NCBI GenBank assembly: GCA_017521805.1
Contig: JAFXDK010000025.1
Location: 78,020-142,019, forward strand
Reading direction: 5' to 3'
DNA: 64,000 nt
Source: Ruminococcus sp.
GTDB taxonomy: Bacteria > Bacillota > Clostridia > Oscillospirales > Ruminococcaceae
Made by a program: the position numbers and the translations under genes. Below, in pieces: positions 9,691 to 17,592 of the stretch. Each line of letters opens with the position of its first letter. The first letter of the stretch is position 1. The notes below the pieces were generated by a model that did not search any database, was not told the origin of the DNA, and saw nothing but the letters and a program-made list of their open reading frames with translations.

Positions 9691-9881
9691 TTTGTATACA
9701 CCTCGTAGGGTTGAATTTTAATAAATAATGAATACATCTCTATAATTATAGCATATTTCAGATAAAAATGCAAGAAAATATTTACAATAATAAGTAATTT
9801 TGTAATATATCACCAAATGAGACGGTTTATTTGTCTAATTTGCCAATTGGATAAATAATTTAATTGTAATATACATTTATA

Positions 9882-9923
9882 AAATCTAATCCCTATTGCT
9901 TTTGTTCAATAGGGATTAGATTT
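9882..9923 (-). terminator. terminator of the sensor/GGDEF gene
   Basis: Seventeen perfect base pairs: AAATCTAATCCCTATTG (9882-9898) and its complement at 9907-9923, with an 8-nt loop. It lies 22 nt after the stop of the minus-strand gene 9946-11880. The stretch 9691-9881 otherwise holds only the AT-rich upstream region of the BspA gene. Confidence 0.8.
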
Positions 9924-9945
9924 AAGAAATCTCTGAAAAGTTAAA

Positions 9946-11880
9946 TCAATAAGTTTCACTTCTAAGATATTTTGATTTTTTTTCTCGCTTTGTTTCGTAC
10001 ATTTTCTTGTCCGCTTCTGTTACAAATCTGAATAAATCTTCTTCAACTTTCGGAACAGCAATGACATATCCTGTAGAAGCTGACAGGCAATATCTGTGTT
10101 TCAATGTATTAGTTTTGTTGTACATACGGATATTTTCCTGAATATTTGCAGTTAAAGTCTGAGCGTCTTTATCGTTATAATCGGCGGCGAATACGATAAA
10201 TTCATCTCCGCCAAAACGACAATAAATCTCATTATTTTTACAGGTTTTATCAAGTATGCTTGCAATTGCGCGGATTGCTTCATCACCTACGGCATGACCA
10301 AATGTATCATTTATTACTTTCAGACCGTCGAGGTCAATGAACATGAGCATGACGTTTCGGGAATTTTTTGCACATTCTCTGAAAATATCATTGGTAGCAT
10401 TGACAAAACCGTTGCGGTTGTAGATACCTGAAAAGGTATCCTGTATATAAAGATTTTTCAGCTTTCTTACGGCACAATCCAAGGCGTTGATTTTTCTGAT
10501 ATTTTCAAGTGAATTGTTTATCGTAATGCACCAAGCCTGAAAAAGAGCGTTGTATAGAGAAAGAGGACAATTATTAATAGCAAGATATCCCAGACAACGT
10601 TGACGGAAATGGAGCGGAACAATAAAGTAAAACTTTGAATTGTGAGATTTATCTGAGAAATCTGGCAAAAGTTCATCGAGGTTTATATTTACATTTTCTT
10701 TGAATTCACCATTGCAGTATGCGATAGGTACAATTATATCATTTTCATAGCTTTCAGGAATTTGTTCTTTTTCAGAAATGTCTGCAACAATATCATTCGA
10801 GTGAAAGTCCCAGTTTTTATTGAGGCAGAAATAAAATTCCTCTGGATTTATGAATGATACAAATTTCTTCAGATATCCTATGTATTCAGAAAAATTATCA
10901 GCTCCGTTTAGGTCGCATGCCAGACTGTTAAAAAGAGACATATAGTGGTTGTTTGATTCTATACGGTTAAAATTGGCTATATTAGCCTCTTTGTATGCAA
11001 TTGCCTTGTGAGTCACACATTTTTCACATCCGCAGCTTTCTGTGAATTTAGCAGACATATTTAGCATCATGCTTTCATCCTGCGATATATTATTAAATTT
11101 ATTGTGAAGCATTTTGCATGCAAGCTCTCCTGAACGAACAAGAGGACGTTTTACAGAGGTGAGTTCAACTCTGAGATTGTTTCTGTCGAAAACATCATCA
11201 AATCCTGATACGGCTATATCATCTGGAATTTTTATACCTGCACTGTGAAGTTTATTTACAGCAGAAACTGCCATAACATCGTTAGCACAGATTATAACTT
11301 GAGGCAAATCCTGTCCGCTTCTGAGAAAGAAATCAACAGCTTCTCTGCCTGAATCACTGCGGAAATCACCATAAAATATGCGGTCGGGTTCAATCTCAAG
11401 ACCGTATTTATCGAGAACTTCAAGAAAAGCGTTTAATCTATCTGCGCTTTCAGGATTGTCAGTTGGACCTGATATATAGTTGAATTTAGTAAATTTATGC
11501 ACATTTATGAAATGTTCAGTTATCTCTTTCATTGCAGAACGATTGTCAATTCCGATATGTATTAGCCCCTCCACATCGTTATCCATACTAACAGCAGGAA
11601 TACCTGCATTTTTTATACGAGCAAGTATATCGTCTACAACAGGCTGACAATCTATTGTATTTGTGAGAAGTATAGCACCGTCAAAATTATTGAAATCAGG
11701 AAGTTTGAAAATATTCATTTCCCCTGCATCATGGCTTCTGTTATCTTTCATGCCCGTGAATGATACAAATATATAGCAATCAAGATTGTATTTTGCGGCA
11801 GCTGATTGTATTCCGTTGAGTATACTGCTCTGATATGTTTCATCTATTCCTGCAACGATAACAGCAATTTTTCTGTTCAT
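9946..11880 (-). CDS. LacI-type ligand-binding domain fused to GGDEF (putative sugar-responsive diguanylate cyclase)
   Basis: 644 residues, no signal peptide or membrane helix, so cytoplasmic. Residues 1 to about 270 resemble the periplasmic-binding fold of LacI regulators (MNRKIAVIVAGI, then ICANDVMAVSAVNKL and IPDDIAVSGFDDV) but have no DNA-binding helix-turn-helix. A linker region with a Cys pair (CGCEKC) follows, then a GGDEF domain: DTFSGIYNRNGF, FIDLDGLKVINDTFGH, and RFGGDEF near residue 557. The active-site motif is intact; the RxxD inhibitory site normally five residues before GGDEF is not seen. Expected activity is c-di-GMP synthesis from two GTP, tuned by a small ligand. The ATG at 11880 is preferred (AGGGGGTG about 10 nt upstream) to a GTG at 11892. 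A close paralogue lies at 21673. Confidence 0.85.
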   Translation of the reverse strand: MNRKIAVIVAGIDETYQSSILNGIQSAAAKYNLDCYIFVSFTGMKDNRSHDAGEMNIFKLPDFNNFDGAILLTNTIDCQPVVDDILARIKNAGIPAVSMDNDVEGLIHIGIDNRSAMKEITEHFINVHKFTKFNYISGPTDNPESADRLNAFLEVLDKYGLEIEPDRIFYGDFRSDSGREAVDFFLRSGQDLPQVIICANDVMAVSAVNKLHSAGIKIPDDIAVSGFDDVFDRNNLRVELTSVKRPLVRSGELACKMLHNKFNNISQDESMMLNMSAKFTESCGCEKCVTHKAIAYKEANIANFNRIESNNHYMSLFNSLACDLNGADNFSEYIGYLKKFVSFINPEEFYFCLNKNWDFHSNDIVADISEKEQIPESYENDIIVPIAYCNGEFKENVNINLDELLPDFSDKSHNSKFYFIVPLHFRQRCLGYLAINNCPLSLYNALFQAWCITINNSLENIRKINALDCAVRKLKNLYIQDTFSGIYNRNGFVNATNDIFRECAKNSRNVMLMFIDLDGLKVINDTFGHAVGDEAIRAIASILDKTCKNNEIYCRFGGDEFIVFAADYNDKDAQTLTANIQENIRMYNKTNTLKHRYCLSASTGYVIAVPKVEEDLFRFVTEADKKMYETKREKKSKYLRSETY

Positions 11881-11966
11881 TAATAAATTCACCCCCTATA
11901 TTTAAGAATGAAATGAATTATAAATAATTCACAATAAAAAAACACATCAACATAACATCTATAAAT

Positions 11967-11995
11967 ATTATACAACAAATAAACGAAAAAATCAA
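11967..11995 (-). promoter_or_regulatory. promoter of the sensor/GGDEF gene
   Basis: On the minus strand TTGATT, 17-nt spacer, TATAAT, about 85 nt before the ATG. The 398-nt gap 11881-12278 also holds an 8-bp-arm hairpin (ATGACGAA at 12137-12144 with TTCGTCAT at 12156-12163) and the divergent ppa promoter; no gene is seen in it. Confidence 0.65.
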
Positions 11996-12197
11996 TAGTT
12001 TTTGCAATTTTAATTTCTTTAACAATATTAATATTCAATTCATTAAAATATACGAAAAGTAGAATGTGTGCAAATTTTCACAGGCGTTTCCTTGCTTTTG
12101 TTTATTGTGCGAATTGCTTTAAAATCCAAAAAAAATATGACGAAATTCAATAAAATTCGTCATTTAGCCGAAATTCAACAAAGCCGCTTTGTCAATA

Positions 12198-12225
12198 TTG
12201 ACAAAAGACAAAAATATGTTATACT
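12198..12225 (+). promoter_or_regulatory. promoter of ppa
   Basis: TTGACA (12198-12203), 16-nt spacer, TATACT (12220-12225). The -35 overlaps a small palindrome, TTGTCAATATTGACAA, which could be an operator. Confidence 0.7.
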
Positions 12226-12278
12226 ATTAAGTAGGGAATGTTTGAATTATAGGATTTTTCGGAAACGGAGCGACATAA

Positions 12279-12812
12279 ATGAGAAATATTTGGCATGATA
12301 TAAACCCAAAAAGAATTAATCCGGATACTTTTTATGCTGTGATAGAAATCAGCAAAGGAAGCAAAATAAAATATGAGCTTGATAAGGAAACGGGTTTTAT
12401 TAAAATGGATCGTATTCTTCACACATCAACTCATTATCCTGCAAACTATGGATTTATTCCCCGCACTTTTTCCGACGACAGTGACCCTTTGGATGTTCTT
12501 GTTCTGTGTTCGGAAAAGCTTATGCCGCTTACGTTGGTAAAATGCTATCCTATCGGCGTTATGCGCATGATGGACAATGGTCGTGAGGATAACAAAATTA
12601 TAGCAGTTCCCGTAGATGACCCGAATTATAATATGTACAAGGATATAGACGAGCTTCCGAAGCATATTTTTGATGAAATGCGTCATTTCTTCACTGTGTA
12701 CAAGGAACTGGAAAGCAAGACTACCGTTGTAAATGAGTTTGGTCATGTCAAATCGGCTAAGAAGATTATAGCTAAAGATATCGAAAGCTATATAGAGAAT
12801 TTCTGTAAGTAG
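12279..12812 (+). CDS. ppa: inorganic pyrophosphatase (family I)
   Basis: 177 residues. The family I signature D67-S-D69-P-L-D72 is present, with the flanking YGFIPRTFSD and a Lys/Tyr-rich N-terminal strand (GSKIKYELDKETGFIKMDR). The enzyme hydrolyses pyrophosphate to two phosphates with Mg2+ in the cytoplasm, pulling biosynthetic reactions forward. Length matches short bacterial members. It has its own promoter and stands next to prs, whose enzyme makes PRPP, the donor in many pyrophosphate-releasing steps, but a repeat element separates them and they need not be cotranscribed. Confidence 0.95.
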   Translation: MRNIWHDINPKRINPDTFYAVIEISKGSKIKYELDKETGFIKMDRILHTSTHYPANYGFIPRTFSDDSDPLDVLVLCSEKLMPLTLVKCYPIGVMRMMDNGREDNKIIAVPVDDPNYNMYKDIDELPKHIFDEMRHFFTVYKELESKTTVVNEFGHVKSAKKIIAKDIESYIENFCK

Positions 12813-12877
12813 AGTGAGTCTCTAAAGGTTGTAAGACGGATTTATGCAAATGTGTCATGAACCGTCCGAAAATATAA

Positions 12878-13041
12878 GTGGTTCTCTAAAAACCGAAACA
12901 CGTGCGGAATTTCGTATATGACAAATATCAGTTGCAAGGCGAAAAACCGCAGTAATACTTGATGTATTGCAAGGTTTGGCGACGCAGTAAATGATATTTG
13001 TCATAGAAAGTTCGCCGTGAGGGAGGTTTTTAGAGGTTCCC
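12878..13041. repeat. dispersed palindromic element, copy 1
   Basis: About 164 bp with imperfect terminal inverted repeats: GTGGTTCTCTAAAAACC at the left, GGTTTTTAGAGGTTCCC at the right. Inside, ATGACAAATATCA and TGATATTTGTCAT form a second 13-bp inverted pair, so the whole element can fold into a long hairpin. A diverged copy in the opposite orientation lies at 47297-47449. No coding potential or transposase; it resembles a MITE or a structured intergenic repeat. It fills most of the ppa-prs gap. Confidence 0.75.
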
Positions 13042-13074
13042 ATAAGATAATTAATTAAAGAGGAGTTATTACGT

Positions 13075-14214
13075 ATGTCACCATTCGGAGGAAATTTATT
13101 CAGCAGTGAGATCAGCGCTGCACCTATCGGAATCATCGCTATGAGCAGTATCACTGAGCTTGGCACCAAGATTAACGATTACCTTGTTGATTGGTCAAAA
13201 GCGGCAGGATACGAGGATGACAGCTTCCTTATTGAAGCAGAATGTCCACGTTTCTCATCAGGCGACGGTAAGGGACTTATAAAGTCTACTGTACGCGGTA
13301 AGGATTTGTTCATTATCGTTGATGTAGGTAACTACAACGTAAAGTACAATTATTTTGGTATGGAAAATGCAATGTCCCCCGATGACCATTTCCAGGATTT
13401 AAAGCGTATAATTCAGGCTGCATCCGGTAAGGCTAACCGTATCAATGTTATTATGCCTATCCTTTATGGCGGTCGTCAGCATCGCAGAAGCTATCGTGAA
13501 TCTCTTGACTGTGCTTGTGCATTGCAGGAACTGGAGGCTATGGGAGTATCAAATATCGTAACATTTGACGCTCATGACCCAAGAGTTCAGAACGCTGTTC
13601 CGCTTATGGGATTTGATAATGTTATGCCTACATATCAGGTTCTCAAGTGTCTCCTCCGTGATATTAAGGATATTGACCTTTCAAAGGACAAGTTCATGGT
13701 TGTTTCTCCCGATGAGGGCGCACTCAACAGAAATATGTACTACGCTTCTGTTCTTGGTGTTGATATGGGTATGTTTTATAAGAGACGTGATTACTCTACA
13801 ATCGTAAACGGAAGAAATCCCATTGTTGCTCATGAGTATCTCGGAAATCCCGTTGAGGGCAAGGATATTTTCGTTGCTGACGATATTATTTCATCTGGCG
13901 AATCCATGCTTGACCTTGCATACAATCTCAAGAAGAAAAAAGCAAACAGAATCTTCACATATGCTACATATACTATCTTCACAAACGGACTTGAAAAGTT
14001 TGATAAGGCATATGAAGAGGGTATAATCAGTGGCGTTCTCGGTACAAACCTTACATACCGTTCACCCGAGCTTCTCAGCAGACCTTGGTTCCATGAAGTT
14101 GATGTTGCTAAGTATATCGCATACTTTATTGAAGCTATCAATCATGATGTATCTATCAGCAAAATTCTTGATCCCCATGCAAAGATTGAGGCACTTCTGA
14201 AAAACAGAAAGTAA
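13075..14214 (+). CDS. prs: ribose-phosphate pyrophosphokinase
   Basis: 379 residues, longer than the usual 310-320. It makes PRPP from ribose 5-phosphate and ATP for purine, pyrimidine, His, Trp and NAD synthesis. Visible are the NVIMPILYGGRQHRRSYRES flexible-loop region with its basic residues, the TFDAHDP motif, VVSPDEGALN, and the PRPP-binding loop VADDIISSGES near residues 266-276. The extra length is mainly an N-terminal part containing FGGNLFSSEISAAPIG, suggesting the Prs-like subgroup found in clostridia rather than the classical short form. Ribosome binding site AAAGAGGAG. Followed by a strong terminator. Confidence 0.85.
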   Translation: MSPFGGNLFSSEISAAPIGIIAMSSITELGTKINDYLVDWSKAAGYEDDSFLIEAECPRFSSGDGKGLIKSTVRGKDLFIIVDVGNYNVKYNYFGMENAMSPDDHFQDLKRIIQAASGKANRINVIMPILYGGRQHRRSYRESLDCACALQELEAMGVSNIVTFDAHDPRVQNAVPLMGFDNVMPTYQVLKCLLRDIKDIDLSKDKFMVVSPDEGALNRNMYYASVLGVDMGMFYKRRDYSTIVNGRNPIVAHEYLGNPVEGKDIFVADDIISSGESMLDLAYNLKKKKANRIFTYATYTIFTNGLEKFDKAYEEGIISGVLGTNLTYRSPELLSRPWFHEVDVAKYIAYFIEAINHDVSISKILDPHAKIEALLKNRK

Positions 14215-14223
14215 TAAATAATA

Positions 14224-14259
14224 AAAATCGAGGATTCCAGATATGAAATCCTCGATTTT
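14224..14259 (+). terminator. terminator of prs
   Basis: AAAATCGAGGATT (14224-14236) pairs with AATCCTCGATTTT (14247-14259), then a T-run. It also serves as the end of the convergent TetR gene. Confidence 0.9.
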
Positions 14260-14883
14260 TTATTTGTTGTCTGTTATTGTGAATTCGCCGTTTAATCCGA
14301 AAATACATTCTTGAATTATCTGTGATATGTTTGAAATTGATTTTTTACAATCATCTTTTATCCATTCGTTCACAACGGCATTTATACCGCTTAAATAATA
14401 GCGCATTACATATTTTCTATCCTCTGTTGGATAATGAAATCGTTCAAGGATAGGGTCAAATATATTTTGATGCATTTTTGCGAATATTTTTTCAAACCCA
14501 AATTCTTTTGAATTAGATATTGCAGTTAAAAAAATCCGGCGATTTTCTTTTATAAATGATAAGTATGGATTCAAATAATCTTCTGTAATGTAGTTTAATT
14601 GAGACAATTTCGAGTGTGAAAAGTTTTGGATATCAACAGTAAAATATGAAAGAAAGCTGTTTAGTATATACTGCATTGCTTCATTAAGTAATTCGCAGGT
14701 ATTTTCATAATGAAGATAAAATGTTGAGCGATTGACATGAGCTTCCCTGCATATTTCGCTTATTGTTATATACTCAAAAGATTTTCTTTCAAGCAGAGAA
14801 ATAAGAGCTTTATCCATTTTTATTGCAGTATTAAAATATTTACTTTCTGACTTATTCACGGAGAACCTCTTCTTATTGTTCAC
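14260..14883 (-). CDS. TetR/AcrR-family transcriptional regulator
   Basis: 207 residues. The N-terminal helix-turn-helix is typical of TetR: ALISLLERKSFEYITISEIC, then REAHVNRSTFYLHYENTCEL (residues about 26-66). The helical C-terminal part would bind an effector. It overlaps by 11 nt the upstream small membrane-protein gene, so the pair is cotranscribed and translationally coupled; the regulator probably controls its own operon. Target and ligand are not evident. Confidence 0.85.
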   Translation of the reverse strand: MNNKKRFSVNKSESKYFNTAIKMDKALISLLERKSFEYITISEICREAHVNRSTFYLHYENTCELLNEAMQYILNSFLSYFTVDIQNFSHSKLSQLNYITEDYLNPYLSFIKENRRIFLTAISNSKEFGFEKIFAKMHQNIFDPILERFHYPTEDRKYVMRYYLSGINAVVNEWIKDDCKKSISNISQIIQECIFGLNGEFTITDNK

Positions 14884-15223
14884 TTATCTGTTTTGCAAGT
14901 TCAACTATTTCAAAGGCATATTTTGACTTGCATTTTTCAAGATATTTTTTGTATATGGGATAATTTACACCGCAGCCGATAAAACCAATGATGCCAATGA
15001 TTATTCCCGCAACAACAGCGCCTGTACCGCTGCCTATAACCTGCATTGCGAGACACATACCTGTACCGACAATAAGTGAAGAAATTATACCTAATGTGTA
15101 AGTGAATATAGTTGCAGGGAGTTTGGCTTTTCTGTCAAGTTTTTTCAAAGCTACGATTTTTGAACTGCCTTTTGATACATAATCCTTTGCAATTGATTCC
15201 GCTAAAATCTTATCTGTGTTCAT
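14873..15223 (-). CDS. small two-helix membrane protein, unknown function
   Basis: 116 residues, not assigned to a family with confidence. Two hydrophobic segments are visible: residues about 37-63 (ATIFTYTLGIISSLIVGTGM and on) and 66-90 (a Gly/Ile-rich stretch, GAVVAGIIIGIIGFIGCGV). The first 35 residues are charged and the last 25 amphipathic, so both ends are likely cytoplasmic. Strong ribosome binding site AGGAGG. It is translationally coupled to the TetR gene downstream, which suggests regulation by that protein. Confidence 0.7.
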   Translation of the reverse strand: MNTDKILAESIAKDYVSKGSSKIVALKKLDRKAKLPATIFTYTLGIISSLIVGTGMCLAMQVIGSGTGAVVAGIIIGIIGFIGCGVNYPIYKKYLEKCKSKYAFEIVELAKQISEQ

Positions 15224-15342
15224 ATTGAGAACCTCCTGTTTATTCCCATAAGGGATTTTTATTACAATATCAGTATAACATAACAGGTGTGGAAAAGGAA
15301 CAACAAGATATGCGTAAAATGTTGTTTTTATAATTGTATATC

Positions 15343-16089
15343 TTACTTATCTTTATATGCAGGCAGACGATATTTCTTTTTATATTCATTTGGCGTCATG
15401 CCCATAATTTTTTTGAATATTTTTATAAAATAGCTCTGGGAGCTGAAACAAAGGAGACTGCTGATTTCAAGATCTGAATAATCGGAATAACGGAGAAGTC
15501 CCGTTGCTTCTTCAATTTTGCGTCGATTGACATATTCCGAAAAGGTCATGCCCGTTTCCGATTTAAACAGCCTTGACAGATACGCTGGAGTAATATGCAG
15601 TGCCTGAGCCGCTTCCTCTATAAGTACACGGCTGTGAAGGTGCTCGCTTATGTATTCAACTGCGCGGAGTATACGCTTTGAATAAAGCCTGCTGCTGCGA
15701 AGTATGCGCATTTGCCTTGTGTACTCCTCAATCATTTCATCATGAACTGACCGCACATCCACAATAGATGTACATTCGTCGGCACGGTTTATATACACAT
15801 CACTGAGGCTGTATGCTTGTTCGGGTGTCATTCCGCTGCCAACGCAGAATCGGGCTATAAGTGCTGTGGATATTGTAAAATGATATTTCATATTCTGCAA
15901 GGGGTTACGGCTTAATGTGCCGCAGCCCTCGCAGAATAAAGGTTCTGCAAACATTTTGACAAATTCCATATTTCCTGAGCAGATACTCTCATAAAACGCC
16001 ATTTCTCTGTCAAAAGGAGCATACTCAAAATCCTCTTCACGATGACTGAAAAAATGAGATACAACATTATTATCGCGGTTTTCTGACAT
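15343..16089 (-). CDS. AraC-family transcriptional regulator
   Basis: 248 residues. The last 100 form the double helix-turn-helix of AraC/XylS proteins: ILRAVEYISEHLHSRVLIEE, AAQALHITPAYLSRLFKSETG, and the family signature around SSQSYFIKIFKKIMGMTPNEY. The N-terminal 140 residues are not a cupin I recognise; they contain CEGCG and may be a helical sensor. It has its own promoter (16117-16145) but also lies 63 nt after two solute-binding lipoprotein genes in the same direction, a setting typical of carbohydrate-uptake control. Confidence 0.85.
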   Translation of the reverse strand: MSENRDNNVVSHFFSHREEDFEYAPFDREMAFYESICSGNMEFVKMFAEPLFCEGCGTLSRNPLQNMKYHFTISTALIARFCVGSGMTPEQAYSLSDVYINRADECTSIVDVRSVHDEMIEEYTRQMRILRSSRLYSKRILRAVEYISEHLHSRVLIEEAAQALHITPAYLSRLFKSETGMTFSEYVNRRKIEEATGLLRYSDYSDLEISSLLCFSSQSYFIKIFKKIMGMTPNEYKKKYRLPAYKDK

Positions 16090-16116
16090 TTGCGGCTCTC
16101 CTTTCGCTTTTTATGT

Positions 16117-16145
16117 ATTATACCACATATTCGGGAATTTGTCCA
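16117..16145 (-). promoter_or_regulatory. promoter of the AraC gene
   Basis: Minus strand TGGACA, 17-nt spacer, TATAAT, about 28 nt before the AraC start, so the regulator can be expressed apart from the upstream operon. Confidence 0.65.
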
Positions 16146-16152
16146 GTAAATT

Positions 16153-17583
16153 TTATGATTGCTCGCTTATCCATATAGATGCGCGCTTTTGTATATTCTC
16201 AATTGTTGTATCAATGTCATGTTCACCAGCAAAATATGCAAAATTTTCTTCCTGAATAATTTGTGATACAGATGAATCGCTTCGGGTTTCCCAACGAGTT
16301 ACCGTTTCGATATATCGACGAAGTTTGTCTGCATCTTCTAACGTGGGAAATACAGGTTCAAATAATTCATCATCAGGTGTCATATACATTTCATCAGGCT
16401 GACGGTATTTCTGTGCAGCTATATCTTCTGCCATTTGGTCAAAAGCCTGATTGTTAATACATAATCCGAATTCTGCTGACCATACAGGCTGGTCACCATA
16501 TAAATCAGGGTATATATAATATTCAATTACGTTTTCAAGCTGTCCCTCTTTTGTCAGAAAACTGCGTATAAACTGCCACGCCCCCTCTTGCCTTTCGGGA
16601 GAAGATTTAGCACTGATTGAATACATAAATCCTGGAGCACTAAAGAATGCTCCGTCGCCGTTTTCTGACGGGAAACCGACGTGTGTAATTTCACTATTAC
16701 TAAAACTTAATGACTGCATCATTGAGTCTATTGTGGATTCATATACAAATCTTGGAACATCATAATCATAGTCTGTTTTCTCTCCATTATTACTTGGGAA
16801 ATTACCACAAAATTCGAGCATTTTTCTGTAATCTGGAGAATCAAAATGTACCTCTGCATTATCGTAATCAATAAATGTATCAAGGTTTCCTCTTAAAACG
16901 GTGTAATATATATTTTCCGCATAGCGTGAACCGTTTACTGTCGCATTATCAGGCATATTACCCCAATGCTCAGCAAATTCATCAAATGTCCAGTTTTCTT
17001 TCGTGCCTACATATTTACTATCACCATAAAGAGTGTTTATCTGAAAATAAGCGGGCAGAGTGTAAAGGCAACCGTCATTTTCGAGAACTTCGAGAACGTG
17101 GTTGTTTAGTGTCAATTTGTTCACTTCGGGGTCATTTTCCATAAACTGATATAAATCAGCATAAGCTCCTTTATTGGCAAGGATTCCATAGTAAGATTCA
17201 TTCGCAAATGTGCCGTTACATATTATGTCAATCTCATCGGTATTCATTATCTTTTGAAGTATTGCCATATCTTTATATTTCCATTCTTCTGCTGTGTATG
17301 TAATTATGTTTCCGTTTTCATCATAATCTGATTCTGTATCTACCAATTTTATTCTATACCCATTGTCAGCCTCATTAAACTTATCAACTGCATCTTTGTA
17401 CGCATCTTCATTAAAAGCGTCAATCGCCATAGTTATAACAATGTCGTCTTTGGGTTCTGTCGTTACTGCTGTGTCAGAAATGCTTTCTGATACAGTTACG
17501 TTTCCTTTTACTTCGCTGCATGAAACAGCGGACAGCATTAGTGCAGTCAACATAATAATTGTCTTTTTAAATGTCATTTTCAT
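16153..17583 (-). CDS. extracellular solute-binding lipoprotein (family 1-like), no permease
   Basis: 476 residues. Signal peptide and lipobox end at Cys22 (MLSAVSC), so the mature protein is lipid-anchored outside the membrane. The body has the layout of ABC sugar-binding proteins (Peripla/SBP family 1): DIVITMAIDAFNEDAYKDAV near the start, repeated NGTF/YGILANKGAYADLYQF, NWTFDEFAEHW, and the late motif SPERQEGAWQFIRSFLT. It is a neighbour and paralogue of 17593-19044, sharing the leader and the ending DIDTTIENIQKRASIWISE. No ABC permease or ATPase gene lies nearby. In context (ECF sigma and membrane anti-sigma-like protein upstream) it could be a ligand sensor. Ribosome binding site AAGGAGAG. 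Confidence 0.85.
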   Translation of the reverse strand: MKMTFKKTIIMLTALMLSAVSCSEVKGNVTVSESISDTAVTTEPKDDIVITMAIDAFNEDAYKDAVDKFNEADNGYRIKLVDTESDYDENGNIITYTAEEWKYKDMAILQKIMNTDEIDIICNGTFANESYYGILANKGAYADLYQFMENDPEVNKLTLNNHVLEVLENDGCLYTLPAYFQINTLYGDSKYVGTKENWTFDEFAEHWGNMPDNATVNGSRYAENIYYTVLRGNLDTFIDYDNAEVHFDSPDYRKMLEFCGNFPSNNGEKTDYDYDVPRFVYESTIDSMMQSLSFSNSEITHVGFPSENGDGAFFSAPGFMYSISAKSSPERQEGAWQFIRSFLTKEGQLENVIEYYIYPDLYGDQPVWSAEFGLCINNQAFDQMAEDIAAQKYRQPDEMYMTPDDELFEPVFPTLEDADKLRRYIETVTRWETRSDSSVSQIIQEENFAYFAGEHDIDTTIENIQKRASIWISEQS

Positions 17584-17592
17584 CAGCTCTCC

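Noticed and set aside
12068-12298. 76-residue plus-strand frame before ppa
   Set aside because: Contains hairpins and the ppa promoter, and no ribosome site; it is leader DNA.
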